Notes: generated from the letters alone by a model not told the origin. Counted from the first letter of the stretch, positions 1-12,258 are shown. The stretch is DNA of 64,000 nucleotides from Oasisia sp. SBJ-2009 (GCA_964017155.1 OZ024864.1:34175029-34239028); one strand, 5' to 3'. Translations and numbers: made by a program.

Positions 1-755
1 CTATTCAGCATTTTGGTGGCGTACGTCTCTGTGTGAGATATTGTAATGATCCGAACACATCGGCCATGACGATCAATGGTTAGCAAAAGTCATCACCCAG
101 GCCCATTCCGCCAATACGACAGAGGTAGGCAACTATAATTTCGCTCATGCCCGAGTCGAGAAACTACTTCGCGACTCGCTGGCCATATATCGGGGATAAC
201 ACCAAAAAATCGTTCATGTTGATATCAGTCACGCGCACCCATAGTGACACTAAAGGTGCACAATTAATTCGTCTACCCAACGCCAACCCGAATTTTAAGT
301 CCAGATGTGTAACGTGTTAATAGTTTAACTAGTATGCACAGTCCGTTGAATTTTAAAATGCATACTTGTCCTTTTTCAACGAACTGTCGTTACGCCGGCT
401 ATAAGTATAACAGGCGAAACAGTATGCAGCTGTCGGCACAATATGCAGTAATGGGTGATTTTAATTATTGTTTTTAAACCCGCGCCACCTGGCGAAAGAA
501 CATATGTGTGGCGTCTGTTTTGCTTTTTAGTATTGCGAATGTGTGCAACATAAGCTTCTGTCACTTTAGTGTAGTACAACTAATACGTCAATATCAGTTT
601 GCATGCAATGTAAGCAGTTAACAGGATGGTGGCCTTCTCTCGACTGTAGCTTTTTATGACTTTATGACTAACTAAACGTGGTAACCGCGACTATGAAATG
701 GTGCCTACATGACGAGCTAAATGCTGCTGGCTTACGACATTGAGTGACAACCGGC
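1..755. other. No recognisable gene
   Basis: No open frame here resembles a protein and no repeat was recognised. The right end leads into the promoter of the gene at 862. Confidence 0.5.
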
Positions 756-760
756 AAGGT

Positions 761-768
761 TTATAAAG
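761..768 (+). promoter_or_regulatory. TATA box of the leucine-rich-repeat-type gene
   Basis: The sequence TTATAAAG lies about 100 bases upstream of a strong start codon at 862 (A at -3, G at +4). The spacing suits a TSS near 790-800 and a short 5' UTR. TSS and function are inferred from sequence only. Confidence 0.5.
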
Positions 769-861
769 CCACGACGAGGAAGCACAACCCACACGACACT
801 CGGAGGAGAGAAGAAACCTTTCGCCAAACGACGACTAACATCGAGACACAGCCAAGTGACG

Positions 862-1305
862 ATGGTTGGGTCGACTGCTAGGCCGGGAGTGCGGCGTGGT
901 GACGTGTCTGAGGAGCCACGGCGATGGCTGTTGGTCGCGGTTCTGGTAGCAGCCCTCGTGCCGACCACTCACGCTGTCTGCTGTGCCAGTGACGATCCCC
1001 GTTGCATCAGTGATGAAGTTTTATACTTGAGTGGCGAAGTGGGTGTCAACATTGATTGTAACTTGGATGGCGACTACTCACAGGTACCGTCGTTCCGTCC
1101 CTCCAACACCATTTACTGGTATACCGTAATAATTGGCAAATCGTCTAATTTGACCATACAAGCTGGGGCTTTTAAAAACTTCCGTACCAAGTATATTGTA
1201 ATCAAATCTAGTACTAAAGTTACAATTGAATCGGGAGCATTCTCAGGTGTTGGACTTAAACTCGAGATACTGATTATTACAATAGCACATAGCAATGTAG
1301 AATAA
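862..1305 (+). CDS. Secreted leucine-rich-repeat-like protein, probably a first exon
   Basis: The ATG at 862 sits in a good context (ACG-ATG-G) and is preferred to the upstream GTG. The N-terminus is basic (RRGD, then EEPRR) followed by a hydrophobic stretch LLVAVLVAALVP and THA, a convincing signal peptide and cleavage site. The mature part begins with a Cys-rich segment (CCASDDPRC, then IDC), as in LRR N-terminal caps. It continues with irregular leucine-rich-type repeats: NLTIQAGAFKNF and then VTIESGAFSG, each about 24 residues apart. The frame stops at 1303-1305 after only about 147 residues, short for an LRR protein. It is therefore either a small secreted protein or the first exon of a longer receptor-like gene whose donor I could not fix. 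The specific family is not recognised. Confidence 0.5.
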   Translation: MVGSTARPGVRRGDVSEEPRRWLLVAVLVAALVPTTHAVCCASDDPRCISDEVLYLSGEVGVNIDCNLDGDYSQVPSFRPSNTIYWYTVIIGKSSNLTIQAGAFKNFRTKYIVIKSSTKVTIESGAFSGVGLKLEILIITIAHSNVE

Positions 1306-1643
1306 ATATTACAATAGATCATTTAACAAAGAACAGTAAATGAGTGGAAAAGACGTGTACGTGCTAGTAGTGTACATATGTTTAAAAATAAAATCGACAT
1401 GTACATCAGAATGGCGGGATACACTTAGATAGATAGATTTGACTCTCGACAAGAGATGTTTCTCTAGGTGGTAACCTTGTTAAATCAGGTGGTACTCTAC
1501 CAATACCCGCCTAGGTCGCCTGTCGATATCTTATCGAGTGCCAAATATAAAAAGTGCATGTAAAAGAACCCTGAAGTCAATATGTTAAAGTTGTCTAAGA
1601 ACGACTACGTTTTGTGACAATTGTTGTGACGTTGTACTCGCAG

Positions 1644-1803
1644 ATTTCGATGGAACGATGTCAGCGACTACGATACAGCGGAAGAGGATATGACCACGTC
1701 CAACTACGGTGTTATCGGCAATTATGGAGATATGGTGTTTGACTTGGCCAAAATATTATATCCGAGATATATTATTTCCACGCATTTTTCTTACATTAAC
1801 TAA
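1644..1803 (+). CDS. Possible internal or terminal exon, unrecognised product
   Basis: A plausible acceptor (ending ACTCGCAG at 1643) is followed by 52 codons of protein-like composition ending in TAA at 1801-1803. The peptide contains SDYDTAEEDMTTSNYG and ends in a hydrophobic and aromatic stretch. It lies 340 bases after the leucine-rich-repeat-type frame on the same strand and could be its next exon, but no donor with matching phase was found. Alternatively it is a chance open frame. No function is assigned. Confidence 0.2.
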
Positions 1804-2286
1804 TAACATTATGGGTGGATGGTTTTCAATAATGTCATATAGTGTTATTTTGGTGTTTAGGACTTACATACAGCAAGGTGTTAATTGCTGGTCATTCGTT
1901 ATGAATATTCGTCCGGAGGAGCCCTTTGATGAAGTACATAACGACTGAAATGTTGTAAATTTGTGTTTCATCTTCCAGTTTTTATTGATCATTCATATAA
2001 CGACTTAATGATATGCAGTCACTGCGATGGGAGCCAATTTACACTTTAACAGTTCAACGACTTGTTACTCTTCAAAGACCAAACGTCGTGTAGTTGACAT
2101 GATCATCGATAACACAACACTGTCCCTTTGTTTTGGGTAGACAAAATTCGCCTCAATGTAACCGTTCATTAGCATAACTGGAGGTCGAACAGACGTGACA
2201 TTTTATGTTGCATATAATGCCTCTACATCGGAAGCGGTTATTAAGAACAAAGAAATGTTGGTAGACGGGAGAGACCGACATGTGTT

Positions 2287-2325
2287 GGTACACACACGCA
2301 CGCGCGCACGCACGCGCGCGCGCAC

Positions 2326-2397
<72 letters not shown>
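2287..2397. repeat. CA/CG dinucleotide microsatellite
   Basis: A CGCA-rich stretch passes into an uninterrupted run of about 33 CA units (2329-2396). The long CVCV and THTH frames across it are simple-repeat artefacts. Confidence 0.95.
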
Positions 2398-2399
<2 letters not shown>

Positions 2400-2540
2400 T
2401 TTGTATTTATACTAGCATTGTATATAGAATAAATATATGTTTGTGCTGATCGTCACATGCAAATAACCTAAATGCGTAGATAGAAAAACTGTGTCGCTAC
2501 TTGTGCTTTTGTGATTTCCTGTAGCAGTTATGACTATGAA

Positions 2541-2803
2541 GGGCGCAGTGGTTCATTGGTAGAGTTTCGGACTCTCAAACAAGCGATCCTGGTTGAATTC
2601 TGAGCTGTCGTTTCGATCAGTTCACTCAGATGAACGAGTACCTGGCTACAGACAGTGGTGGATATTTTCGACCAATTACCTTTCGCGCATCAGTTGCACC
2701 GTCGCTGGATGATTCCTAGATAATTTGAGACGTAAAAAGCTCCTTGAACAGTTCTAAGTACTGAAGTACTGAACACTGTGCTGTATAAGAACTTCCCTTT
2801 ACT
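2541..2803 (+). mobile_element. tRNA-derived SINE (family A)
   Basis: The element starts with a Pol III A-box-like segment (GCGCAGTGGTTCATTGG). About 45 bases later there is a degenerate B box (GGTTGAATTCT against the GGTTCGANTCC consensus). The body contains GAGTACCTGGCTACAGACA, shared with the SINE at 34711-34975. The 3' tail (GTGCTGTATAAGAACTT) is also shared with that element and with the tail at 19171. Such tails normally let a SINE borrow the machinery of a partner LINE. Target-site duplications were not identified. Confidence 0.65.
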
Positions 2804-3534
2804 TTTATGTTATGTGTTTTAACCTTTTTAGACTTAGATATGAAATGCATAATTTATTTATAACCTTAACTTAATTCTATCTCTGAAAATAAGCCTTACT
2901 GGCCGCCGGATGCATGCACCTGTATAATATTATTAGCCTGGGCGAAAGGCTCACTAGAAATTGGCCGCATACTTCGTGAGAAGTGACTCGCGTTATGTTT
3001 GCGCTAGCATTACGTGCCCCATAGACCGTTTGCGCATGCGCCCGTTGAGTATCTTTGTCTTGATAATGCAAGAACTGGAGCCAGTGAACATGTTTAGAGG
3101 AGATTCAAGAATGATGCATTTGGGGGATTGTTTACACCCTGAACGTACGCATAGAGTTACTACCGTCTGTAAAACCATCTACGGGGAATCGTGTCAACAT
3201 GTGCACGTTTCTTCCACAAGATGTCTCCAGGCCTGGAGTTTACAGGGTGGGAACGAATCCACACACACACATGCACGAACGCACGCACGCGCGTGCGCAC
3301 ACACACACACACTCACCTAAAGGGGATCAGAGAGCAGTAGTTATGCGTAATGATAGAACATTCAGTACATCGGCGATACTTCCATTTCCGGCACCATGAC
3401 TTCCGGTTTAACCACGTTACACTTCCTGATTCTTGGCATGGACTTTGTTTTTTCTTTTGCAACGGTATTACTACGTGCATATTAACCATATTAGCCTAAA
3501 CTTAGCCTATGCTTTGGCGTTGCAACTTCACATA
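2804..3534. other. Non-coding segment with a short CA/CG microsatellite
   Basis: A second CA/CGCA microsatellite lies at 3259-3315. Otherwise nothing was recognised. The segment ends at the left edge of the tandem duplication (3535). Confidence 0.6.
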
Positions 3535-3826
3535 GGCCCAATTCGAAACGAGTTCATTGCACGGTAGTTGCAAGTAGTCAAGGGTGTAAGTAAGGCCCAT
3601 ATCCCGGTGGGGATCATATGCTGAAGAAACCTCATATGTTTCAGAGTGCTGCTATAGGAAAAATGGAGACTTCAATCCGACATATCATGATTAGTTGGGT
3701 GCGCATAAAACAGAGATAGATAGATTATAGAGATGGGGGCGGTGGAACCACAACAGCAGAGAGTACAGTGGTTGAACGTGGTTGGAGGGAGAGAGGGGGG
3801 GGGGCATAGTGTACAGTGTGACGGTT

Positions 3827-3860
<34 letters not shown>
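3827..3860. repeat. GA microsatellite (copy 1)
   Basis: About 16 GA units following an A-rich run. The copy 2 counterpart at 43592-43646 is longer, and the difference changes the reading frame of a surrounding open frame. Confidence 0.9.
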
Positions 3861-3863
<3 letters not shown>

Positions 3864-3865
<2 letters not shown>

Positions 3866-4115
3866 GCTTCCACAAAAGAAGACTTCAAAGCCACAGTTAA
3901 CAGTCTTACCCAAACAGTTTGTGCGTGCTATTTCAGTGAACATCGCAACAAAGTTGAGATACACAATTTTTTTATTCATGCAAGGTATGCGTAAAACGAC
4001 ACTAAACCTGCACATTGTACCGGAAGTGTATAATGCGTCTCCAACGCTAGAATTGGTAATGTACAATCCCAGTATGACTTCGCACGTGTCAATGACGTTA
4101 AACACAAGTCCCTAG
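3864..4115 (+). other. Conserved open frame without recognised function (copy 1)
   Basis: A stretch of about 80 codons stays open here and in copy 2. It contains VRAISVNIATKLRY and ends MTLNTSP. The few differences between copies include silent and conservative changes (F/V, I/V). The opposite strand is also open over the same bases, so coding status and strand are unresolved. In copy 1 the open frame is cut from an upstream ATG by the GA microsatellite. Confidence 0.2.
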
Positions 4116-5178
4116 TCGTTACCCTGCACGTCCGTGAACGGAAATGCCTTATAATTGTAGCACACTTCCAATGAGTGTTTTAATAGTTCACCAAGAAAGC
4201 GTCATCGTTAGAAGTCGTCCTTTCCTCATTTGAAGACAGTACGTGTCCCGTGCGCCGACGAATGCGCCGTTGTCGAATTGTAGCACTTAGAGGGGCTGTC
4301 GCACGCACCACCTCTGCACGACTGTGTGTATGTTCTAGCGGGTCTGGCGAGCTTCTCTTTATCCTCTTGAAGCATCGTAGGTTGTTCTCCTGAAACACGA
4401 CAGTGCATAAGGTTTTGGAACGAGCTAAGATGAAGTTTTATGTAAGAGATCAACAAGTATGCTATGGATTCATGAGTAAAGAAAACAAAAATAGGGATCA
4501 AGGTCACTCCATGGTACGTGGTCCCCCGGCGTCAAGCCAATGCACACGAGGATTGTATTAATTTATACATGTACTAACCCTGTCACTAAACATCTATTCC
4601 TCAGTTTCCTAGCTATTGCTAATCTTGGCCTATATCTCTTCTTTATTGTCAATCACTATCTAGACGGGAACTCGCTAATAATGCTGTATTCTTCTTCTGC
4701 AGTCATCCTACATTGTATCATCCAGGGGGTGCCGTCTGGTCACATTGATCACTTTTGGTCATTCTGTAGTGGGCAGTGCTGCAGTAGGTGTCCAATGGTC
4801 ATTGGGCTCTTTTCATAGGAGCACATCCTTGACTGGCTGATCTTTCTATTTAAATACAACGCTTCGTTGGTCTTTATAAAATTTTAAATAATTTTCCTCA
4901 TCTACGCTGTTACCTTGATCCTAGAACTACCACATTTCATAGCTTCTCTTTGCTATATTCATAACATTACATACAAATGGGATGTAAAATTACCCCAGTA
5001 CATAAAAGGCACGGATCCAGTAACAACTACCATATAAAACCTAAACACCTACACATTACATTAATATGAAATTATTAACTGTTATTTGTAAAACATCTAC
5101 TCTAAGCTAGGTTTAGGTAGAAGCTCGTGTGCAATGGTGAGAAACCGTATTAGCTGCTCAGACTTGGCACTTGCCAAA

Positions 5179-5276
5179 CATAGACTCGCTTCCGATTTAT
5201 CTTTAAGCTGACACTACCGTTAGCTTCACATATGAAGTTAGAGATTCTAAGCTAAGAGCCCGGAAGCGAGTGTATG
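5179..5276. repeat. Short inverted repeat or hairpin (copy 1)
   Basis: CATAGACTCGCTTCCG at 5179-5194 is matched in reverse complement by CGGAAGCGAGTGTATG at 5261-5276, with a 66-base loop. One arm pair differs by one base here. The copy 2 counterpart (44965-44980 and 45047-45062) also differs by one base, but at another position. It may be a decayed MITE or a structured element. Confidence 0.55.
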
Positions 5277-5637
5277 CGTGGTAGTTACGGCAGGGGTTTC
5301 TCCTGCACCACCAGAATCTCTGTGGCCACTTCTGAAGTGACCCCAATTGATCCCCAATTAGCCCATTTATCAGGACATTTTATTACAACTACCCAAAATC
5401 CCAGAGTGAATTATTAACCCCATAGCTTTTATGTATTTCTTTATCATTGCTGTCTAATGTTTTCTAGTATTTATTTGTTGCGCTGTACACCATGGATATT
5501 CTCAACTTGATGAGAACACCACGCGTGGCACTTGGAAGACGAAGAAGCACTCCCCGTTATTACCAAACTACTTTCGTGTGTTACCATCAACTATTACAAT
5601 CCCAGAGACGCTGGAGAATTCCCTGGATTGACGAACG

Positions 5638-5922
<285 letters not shown>

Positions 5923-6490
5923 GGGTGAGTGGACCGGATGGATGGACGGAGACCATTGGATGGACGGGCGGATGGCCCGACAGAAGCGTGAATGTGGCGG
6001 GAAGGCGGGGGTGGGTGGGTGGACCGGATGAATGGATGGAGGCCATTGGATGGACGGGCGGATGGCCCGACGGAAGCGTGAATGTGGCGGGAAGGCGGGG
6101 GTGGGTGGGTGGCTGGATGAATGGATGGAGACCATTGGATGGACGGGCGGATGGCCCGACGGAAGCGTGAATGTGGCGGGAAGGCGGGGGTGGGTGGGTG
6201 GACCGGATGAATGGATGGAGGCCATTGGATGGACGGGCGGATGGCCCGACGGAAGCGTGAATGTGGCGGGAAGGCGGGGGTGGGTGGGTGGGTGGACCGG
6301 ATGAATGGATGGAGGCCATTGGATGGACGGGCGGATGGCCCGACGGAAGCGTGAATGTGGCGGGAAGGCGGGGGTGGGTGGGTGGCTGGATGAATGGATG
6401 GAGACCATTGGATGGACGGGCGGATGGCCCGACGGAAGCGTGAATGTGGCGGGAAGGCGGGGGTGGATGAGTTGACCGGATGGATTGATG
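5923..6490. repeat. VNTR with a unit of about 90 bp (copy 1)
   Basis: Six units, each carrying CCATTGGATGGACGGGCGG and GTGAATGTGGCGGGAAGGCG, plus a diverged seventh unit at about 6563-6655 beyond the CTGG array. Copy 2 has five units (45650-46110) plus the diverged one, so the locus is length-variable. Confidence 0.92.
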
Positions 6491-6492
6491 GA

Positions 6493-6562
<70 letters not shown>
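6491..6562. repeat. CTGG array, inverse of the upstream CCAG array (copy 1)
   Basis: About 18 CTGG units, the reverse complement of the array at 5638-5922. Together they form a large inverted repeat around the 90-bp VNTR. The copy 2 counterpart is about 46140-46197. Confidence 0.93.
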
Positions 6563-6655
6563 CCTGGATGGATGGATAGACCATTGGATGGATGGGCGGA
6601 TGGTCCAAAGGATGGGTGAATGGGGCGGGAAGGTGGTGGTGGGTGAGTTGACCGG

Positions 6656-6743
6656 ATGGATGGATGGATGGATGGATGGATGGATGGATGGATGGATGGA
6701 TGGATGGATGGATGGATGGATGGATGGATGGATGGATGGATGG
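6656..6743. repeat. GGAT array (copy 1)
   Basis: About 21 GGAT units. The copy 2 counterpart is about 46279-46386, with one internal AATG variant. Confidence 0.92.
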
Positions 6744-6898
6744 ACGGAGGGGTGGATGGGTCCGTCATGTGTTGGATCGATGGTAAATAGAGCGTTGTTT
6801 GAATGCAGACGCATGGTGCACGAATACGTTGTGGATGGGTGATGTATTAGCAAGTGAGTTCTTGGAGAATGTAGACCTTCTCTGATAGCAAGAGAGTT

Positions 6899-8117
6899 GT
6901 GACAAGATGGAGTGAACACTTCCAGAAGCTACTCAATGTCCCTGGCGATATAGATCATGAAGCTCTGGACAACATCCCGCAGCGCATTACCAAGACAAGC
7001 CTCGGTGAGATTCCAACCATGGCTGAGATTGCTAGAGCAATCGCCGGCCTGAAAGATGGCAAAGCACTGGGGGAGATGGAATTCCTGCTGAAGTATGGAA
7101 GCACGGAGGAGATAATCCGTTCAGCACACTGCACCAACTAATCACCAATGCCTGGGAGGTGGGTTCTGCACCACAAGCATGGAAGGATAACATGGGAGAT
7201 GGCGTCTACATACAATCCCAACAGAGCGGTGACCTATTCAACGTCGCACACTTCAGAGCGAAGAGCACTCGGATACTGATGAGAGAGCTGCTATTTGCAG
7301 ATGACAGTGCACTGGTTGCACACTCTGCTGAAAAGATGCAGAAAATAGTAGATGCTTTCTCCGATGCGTCATAGAAGTTCGGCCTGAAGATTAACTTCAA
7401 GAAGACCGAGGTGCTGTGCCAACCCAACTCGAGAGGAAGATATCATGATTGATGGAAACAGGCTGAACTTTGTTCTGGAATTCACCTAACTCGGAAGCAC
7501 TATATCAAATAATGGATGCATCGACGATGAAATACAGAGGATGTCCAAAGTTAGTGCATCTTTTGGCCGACTACGCCAGAGACTCTGGAACAACCACCTT
7601 GTGTCCATGCGGGTTAAACTGGCAATGTATACCGTGTAATCGTGCTATCTGCCCTCCCATACGGACAGTATACAGACGACAGGTGAAAAAGCTGCATGCC
7701 TTCATGATGCGACATCTGCGTTCGATCAAGAGGATAACCTGGATGGACAAAGTGACAAACAAGGACATACTCGAACGGACAGGGCTGCCATCTATGGAAG
7801 ATCTTCTGATCAGAAAGAATCTTCGGTGGACTGGACACCTCATGAGGATGACACCAGGCCGGCTACCAAACGTCCAAAGCAGGTTCTCTACTCTGAATTA
7901 GTCTGAACTCGCTTCTGGTCACCTAGGCTAAAGTAAAGAGAGGGCGCCCTCGTCTCCGGTTCAAGGATACCATCAAGAGAAACCTGAAGCTGAGAGACAT
8001 ACAGATCGACTCATAGACGTCACTCTCATAGCAGAGAGATAAATGGAACGCAATAGTCAAGTTATGGAAACATTCTTTGTTGCATCGCATGATCGATGAT
8101 GATGATGATGATGACTA
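6899..8117 (+). pseudogene. Non-LTR retrotransposon ORF2 remnant (copy 1)
   Basis: Three successive frames give pieces of a LINE reverse transcriptase. The first (6905-7141) contains RWSEHFQKLLN, a common stretch upstream of the RT domain. The second (7159-7374) holds ELLFADDSALVAHS with the FADD catalytic motif at 7294-7305, then a TAG before KFGLKINFKKTEVL. The third (7470-7901) has VKKLHAFMMRHLRSI and NLRWTGHLMRM, typical of the region after the palm. Most of the RT core between the first two pieces is missing, so this is an internally deleted fossil. It ends in a GAT microsatellite (about 8092-8115), as expected for a LINE 3' tail. The same lesions occur in copy 2, so it died before the duplication. 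The clade is not assigned. Confidence 0.85.
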
Positions 8118-8531
8118 GCGTAAGCACTCCCTACTGTTCCGCGAGGAACGTCGAAGCTAAACTGAACAAAAACGTTAATTTAAACATGATAATATTAAGC
8201 TGTACTCATCTGCGAAATGTTTGTGCAACGTCTTGCAACTGTTGTCCTTGAATTGTTTCATTCCCTGCGTCGATGAAGATCCATTAATTCAACTATAAAT
8301 TATGCGTTGCACGCTCTGGCGTTGTTGGCGAGCTGTTTGTGACGTCACATCCTCGTAGTCTCGTGACTCGTAGACGAAGGTGTATTCGGACCTTACACAA
8401 CATAAGTTAAAGCGGATTATTTTTATTTTACTAAAATAATAATATCAAGGCACATAGTCATCAGCTCGGTTTCTGTTATATCATATTACTATGAAAATCA
8501 GATCCTAAATCGAAAACGAGGTTAGGGGCAC
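8118..8531. other. Non-coding, with one CRE-like palindrome
   Basis: No gene was recognised. A perfect CRE-type palindrome TGACGTCA lies at 8340-8347, about 45 bases after a TATAAAT at 8294-8300. Both are kept in copy 2 (CRE at 47989-47996). There is no coding sequence nearby to support a promoter. Confidence 0.4.
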
Positions 8532-11500
8532 CTGGGTCCGTATTCTCGAAGAAAATAAATTCGTACGTAAGAATTTTAGTACATATGGCGGATTTTTACG
8601 TAGCTGCGAAAATTCGTAAATTCGTATTCTCGAATGCGTTAAGAATTCTCGCAGCTACGAATTTCGTATCTTACGTACGGAAATCTCGCGAGGGTTTGTT
8701 TGCGTTGCAACGGGCACAATCACAGATTTCTTGGATGTTTTACCGTTTTAGTTCTGCTCACATGCTCTGGCAGTGAATGAAAAAAGGACAACACGGATAA
8801 TTATCCAAAGAAAACTGGTGATTAGTCAGTGTAGATGCGATGCATAACACAATGATGCTGAGCCACTGAGAAATATTCATGCACATAAAATAACAGGCAT
8901 AACACAAGCGAAGCATTTGATAGGAAAATAAAGAAACAGAACGCAAGCAAGGACACACTCGGGCTGTCAGTGTCAAACAGAATGGTGAGTTGACAGTCAA
9001 TGGAATGTCAAGGTTTACAATTGCAGTGATTACGAATTTGCTGCTACCCGAGGACTAACTACGTTAACATAGCTTGCCTACAGGTTAGTGTGAGTACAGT
9101 TATACGATAACACGTTCGTACGTGTGTAATGTCGGTTATCTAAGACTCGGCGACAAATCAACGAAATGCGGGATTTAAATAATAAGACTAATCACTGAGT
9201 CAATGCCTCGGTGTAATTTGTTACGCCAGGACTAGGACCTAGGGCTAGGTGTCGCATTGTCTGAACAACCGTTCTAGGTACACAGGGAAAATTATGACAC
9301 AGCCTCACAGGTGTGCGTCATGGGGTTTCAACATGACCTTGTAAGTTATATCTTAGAATTTATTCATTTAAAGCAACATGTTCGCACTAGAAACTGGTAC
9401 AAATTCATAAATATAAACTGTGTCAGATGGTATTTTAATGTATGAGACTTACTGTAATATATTGGTAAAGTATAAAGATTATCTCAAAGATCAGTAGTCC
9501 ATATACACTGTACATATATGTTATAGTGATATATAATTATAAAAAAAATTAAAATACATTGTCACTCTAAATAATATAATTATAATTACATAAGTACTTT
9601 CATGTACAATTTTGCATTGCATGCTGTCAACTATAATATATTCTGTATACTTACAGAACACAGCCCAGCATAATCTACCAAATACCAAGATGACACACTC
9701 AGACTGCAAACTGGTACGAATAACAGGTGAGTTACAATATGTTGTCATTGTGTGATGGTATGTGCATCTTGGCACATACCCATAATTTGACAGATCACCT
9801 AAACCACCCTATCCTACTTATGTATTGGTGCAGTACTGATATATTTAATCAAATAATGCCTTGTATTATGTCTTCTTTTGTCAGCATGCTGCTTACAACT
9901 CAGTTAACATATTGATGGTGTAACAATAAAGACAACTGCTTCTAATAAATAATTTAAAATACGTCTCCCAACTGAAAATTGTCTTTACCCAAAATGTAAG
10001 CATAAACAAGCTGTTATATGTTGCACCTGTTTACAACTTGAATATTGCATACCATACAGTTTTCACATGGATGTAATGTATTGTCTGTATTTGCTTCTGA
10101 GCTCGATTGATGACAATGTGTTACCTTATTCTTATGATTTCAATTACTCATAAAGTTATACTACCCTCCGTGGGGTAGGTAGTATCTATCTAGCCCAAGT
10201 CTCATCGATTATTATATGTATCTTAAAACATCACTGCATTGTGTGTGTAAATAATATGATTTTTCTCAGCTATAATATAACAAAACAAACTGACTAGAAT
10301 GGCTTGTATTGATTAACAAGTGAAATATAAATTACTTAAGATGTGTTATATAAATCACATAATATGTATATTTTCAGAGAGACAATGAATGAGAATGAAT
10401 GCTGCACCTTGCATTTTAAAATATGCAGATTACAACTGAACTTGCTGCAGCACCAAGATGACAGTTTGGCTACAGACCATTCTGAAGTTGTCAACAGTTC
10501 TACCAGTAATGCACAATGTGTGCTGCACCATGGGGTTGTGCAGCAATGACATCAACATTTTATTACATTCACTTGGTTCTCCATTGCCTGCAATGTTATC
10601 GGTGGATGTGGCATACTTCTTCCCAGTGCAGTGTTTTTGGAAATACACTGAAACCTGAACATGCGATGAAAACTAGAAATACTACATGTGTATTGAATTA
10701 GTGTATATAGGAATACTACCGGGTATATTGATTTAGTGTGTCTATTCCTATCAGTGGTGTTTTTGTTTTCGGATAACATGACATTATTATAATATTACAG
10801 TGTTCATTATATCCATAATGTTTATAAAATATTATTAATGGTATTTGTTTTATTTTTAAGAAAACAAGGATTTCTAGGATGCACATAAATCATATGTAAA
10901 ATTATACATATATCTTACGTGAAGAATCTATATCGATCAGAATTACAAGTGCTGATCTGTAAAATATAAAGTCAAAATATATATATTGTGTGTCACTCAC
11001 TGTCAGTTGTTTTGGAGAGAAATTAAATGCGATTACTGGCACCCCTTACAAAAACTGTCGTTGAATGGTACTAGGAGTTATTATGGCCAAAGGTATTTGA
11101 ATGGTATCTGAATGGTTTTTTAATGATGTTTTAGATTCCTTGTACCGTTCAGTGGTATTGAATGGTATTTTAAATTACCATAGAGAGTACCGCTGATCCT
11201 AAAATATCATTGCATGGTACTGAATGATACTAATTGGTATTCCATGGTAATCAGTGGTATGCCATTTGTTTTTCTTTGTAATTAAGGGACCTACAAATTA
11301 ATAGTTGCACATCACCACATCATGCTCATTTTGTTGACACAAAGTAGGTGTATTTGTATAACTACAGTACTGTCATTGTTTGACAAATTATGTTTTAATA
11401 AAAAAATGCAATCAATAAAGACGTGTTGGTACAATATACGTGGACTTTAAATGAGGTAGTAGTACTGATCGAATATCATTTATACTTTATACCTTCTTGC

Positions 11501-12258
11501 TGGATAAAACCCCACATATGTCAGATTGGAAAGCTTATCTTTTAACGTACTGGAAATGTTCATATCGTGTAATAATATTTATTTGTTAATCATATATCCA
11601 GGATGTTTGATTTTTTTTTATAAAAGTAATGTAATTATATGTTGGAGGATCAATTATGTACATGTCCATGCCATTGCATTCACGGGTGCAATACAGATGT
11701 ATTATACAACGGAAAGGTTCATGTGTAGCTAAAATTAATAATAACTATCGAGCACACTCTGCAAATATTGCGGCGAATTACTAATCGGTCCCGCTTAATG
11801 GCTGGTCCCGGTTATTGATATTTTTATTGTGGCTTTTTGCATTGACGCAATGGATCTATGCGGAATCTGCTTTCAAAGACGGTATTTATGCAATTACGAC
11901 GGCCAATAAAATAGACACAATAGACACAAGTGTCAATGAAGTATACACTATTTATTAAATGTATGTTGGCGATGTTGCAATACAATAATAACTGAGAAAT
12001 CGATGTCGGAATGAACTAACACAATACTTACGAAAAAGTTACGGGACCTATCTCGATTTCGTAACTTACGGTGAAAAATCCGCCATATTTACGAATATTC
12101 TTATCTTAACCGTTTCGAGAATAGCATTTACGAAAATTCGTAACTTACGAAATTTCGACGCCATATTTACGAATATTCTTATCTTAACTGTTTCGAAAAC
12201 ATATTTACGAAAAAATGGCGCTAAGAAATTCGTAAGTCGTTCGAATATACGGGCCCTG
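8532..12258. mobile_element. TIR element of about 3.7 kb without a transposase, only in copy 1
   Basis: The left end CTGGGTCCGTATTCTCGAA (8532) is matched inversely by the right end, which reads CAGGGCCCGTATATTCGAA from 12258. Near the left end, about 8561-8690 is an imperfect palindrome: TTCGTACGTAAG against CTTACGTACGG, and CGTAGCTGCGAAAATTCG against its inverse. The right end holds two diverged copies of a roughly 78-bp unit (from 12082 and 12160) rich in TTACGAA motifs. No transposase is visible, so it is non-autonomous or a shell. Copy 2 lacks the whole block at 48180. A clear target-site duplication was not found. The ends are reminiscent of PIF/Harbinger or hAT elements, but no superfamily is assigned. 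Confidence 0.75.
11065..11275. repeat. Degenerate GAATGGTAT repeat inside the 3.7-kb element
   Basis: GAATGGTA-type words recur about nine times in 200 bases, in direct and a few inverted orientations with substitutions. It looks like a decayed short tandem repeat internal to the transposon. Confidence 0.55.

Noticed and set aside
4180..4507. Minus-strand frame rich in Arg and Ser, present in both copies
   Set aside because: No family, no firm splice sites, and frames differ slightly between copies. Left unannotated.
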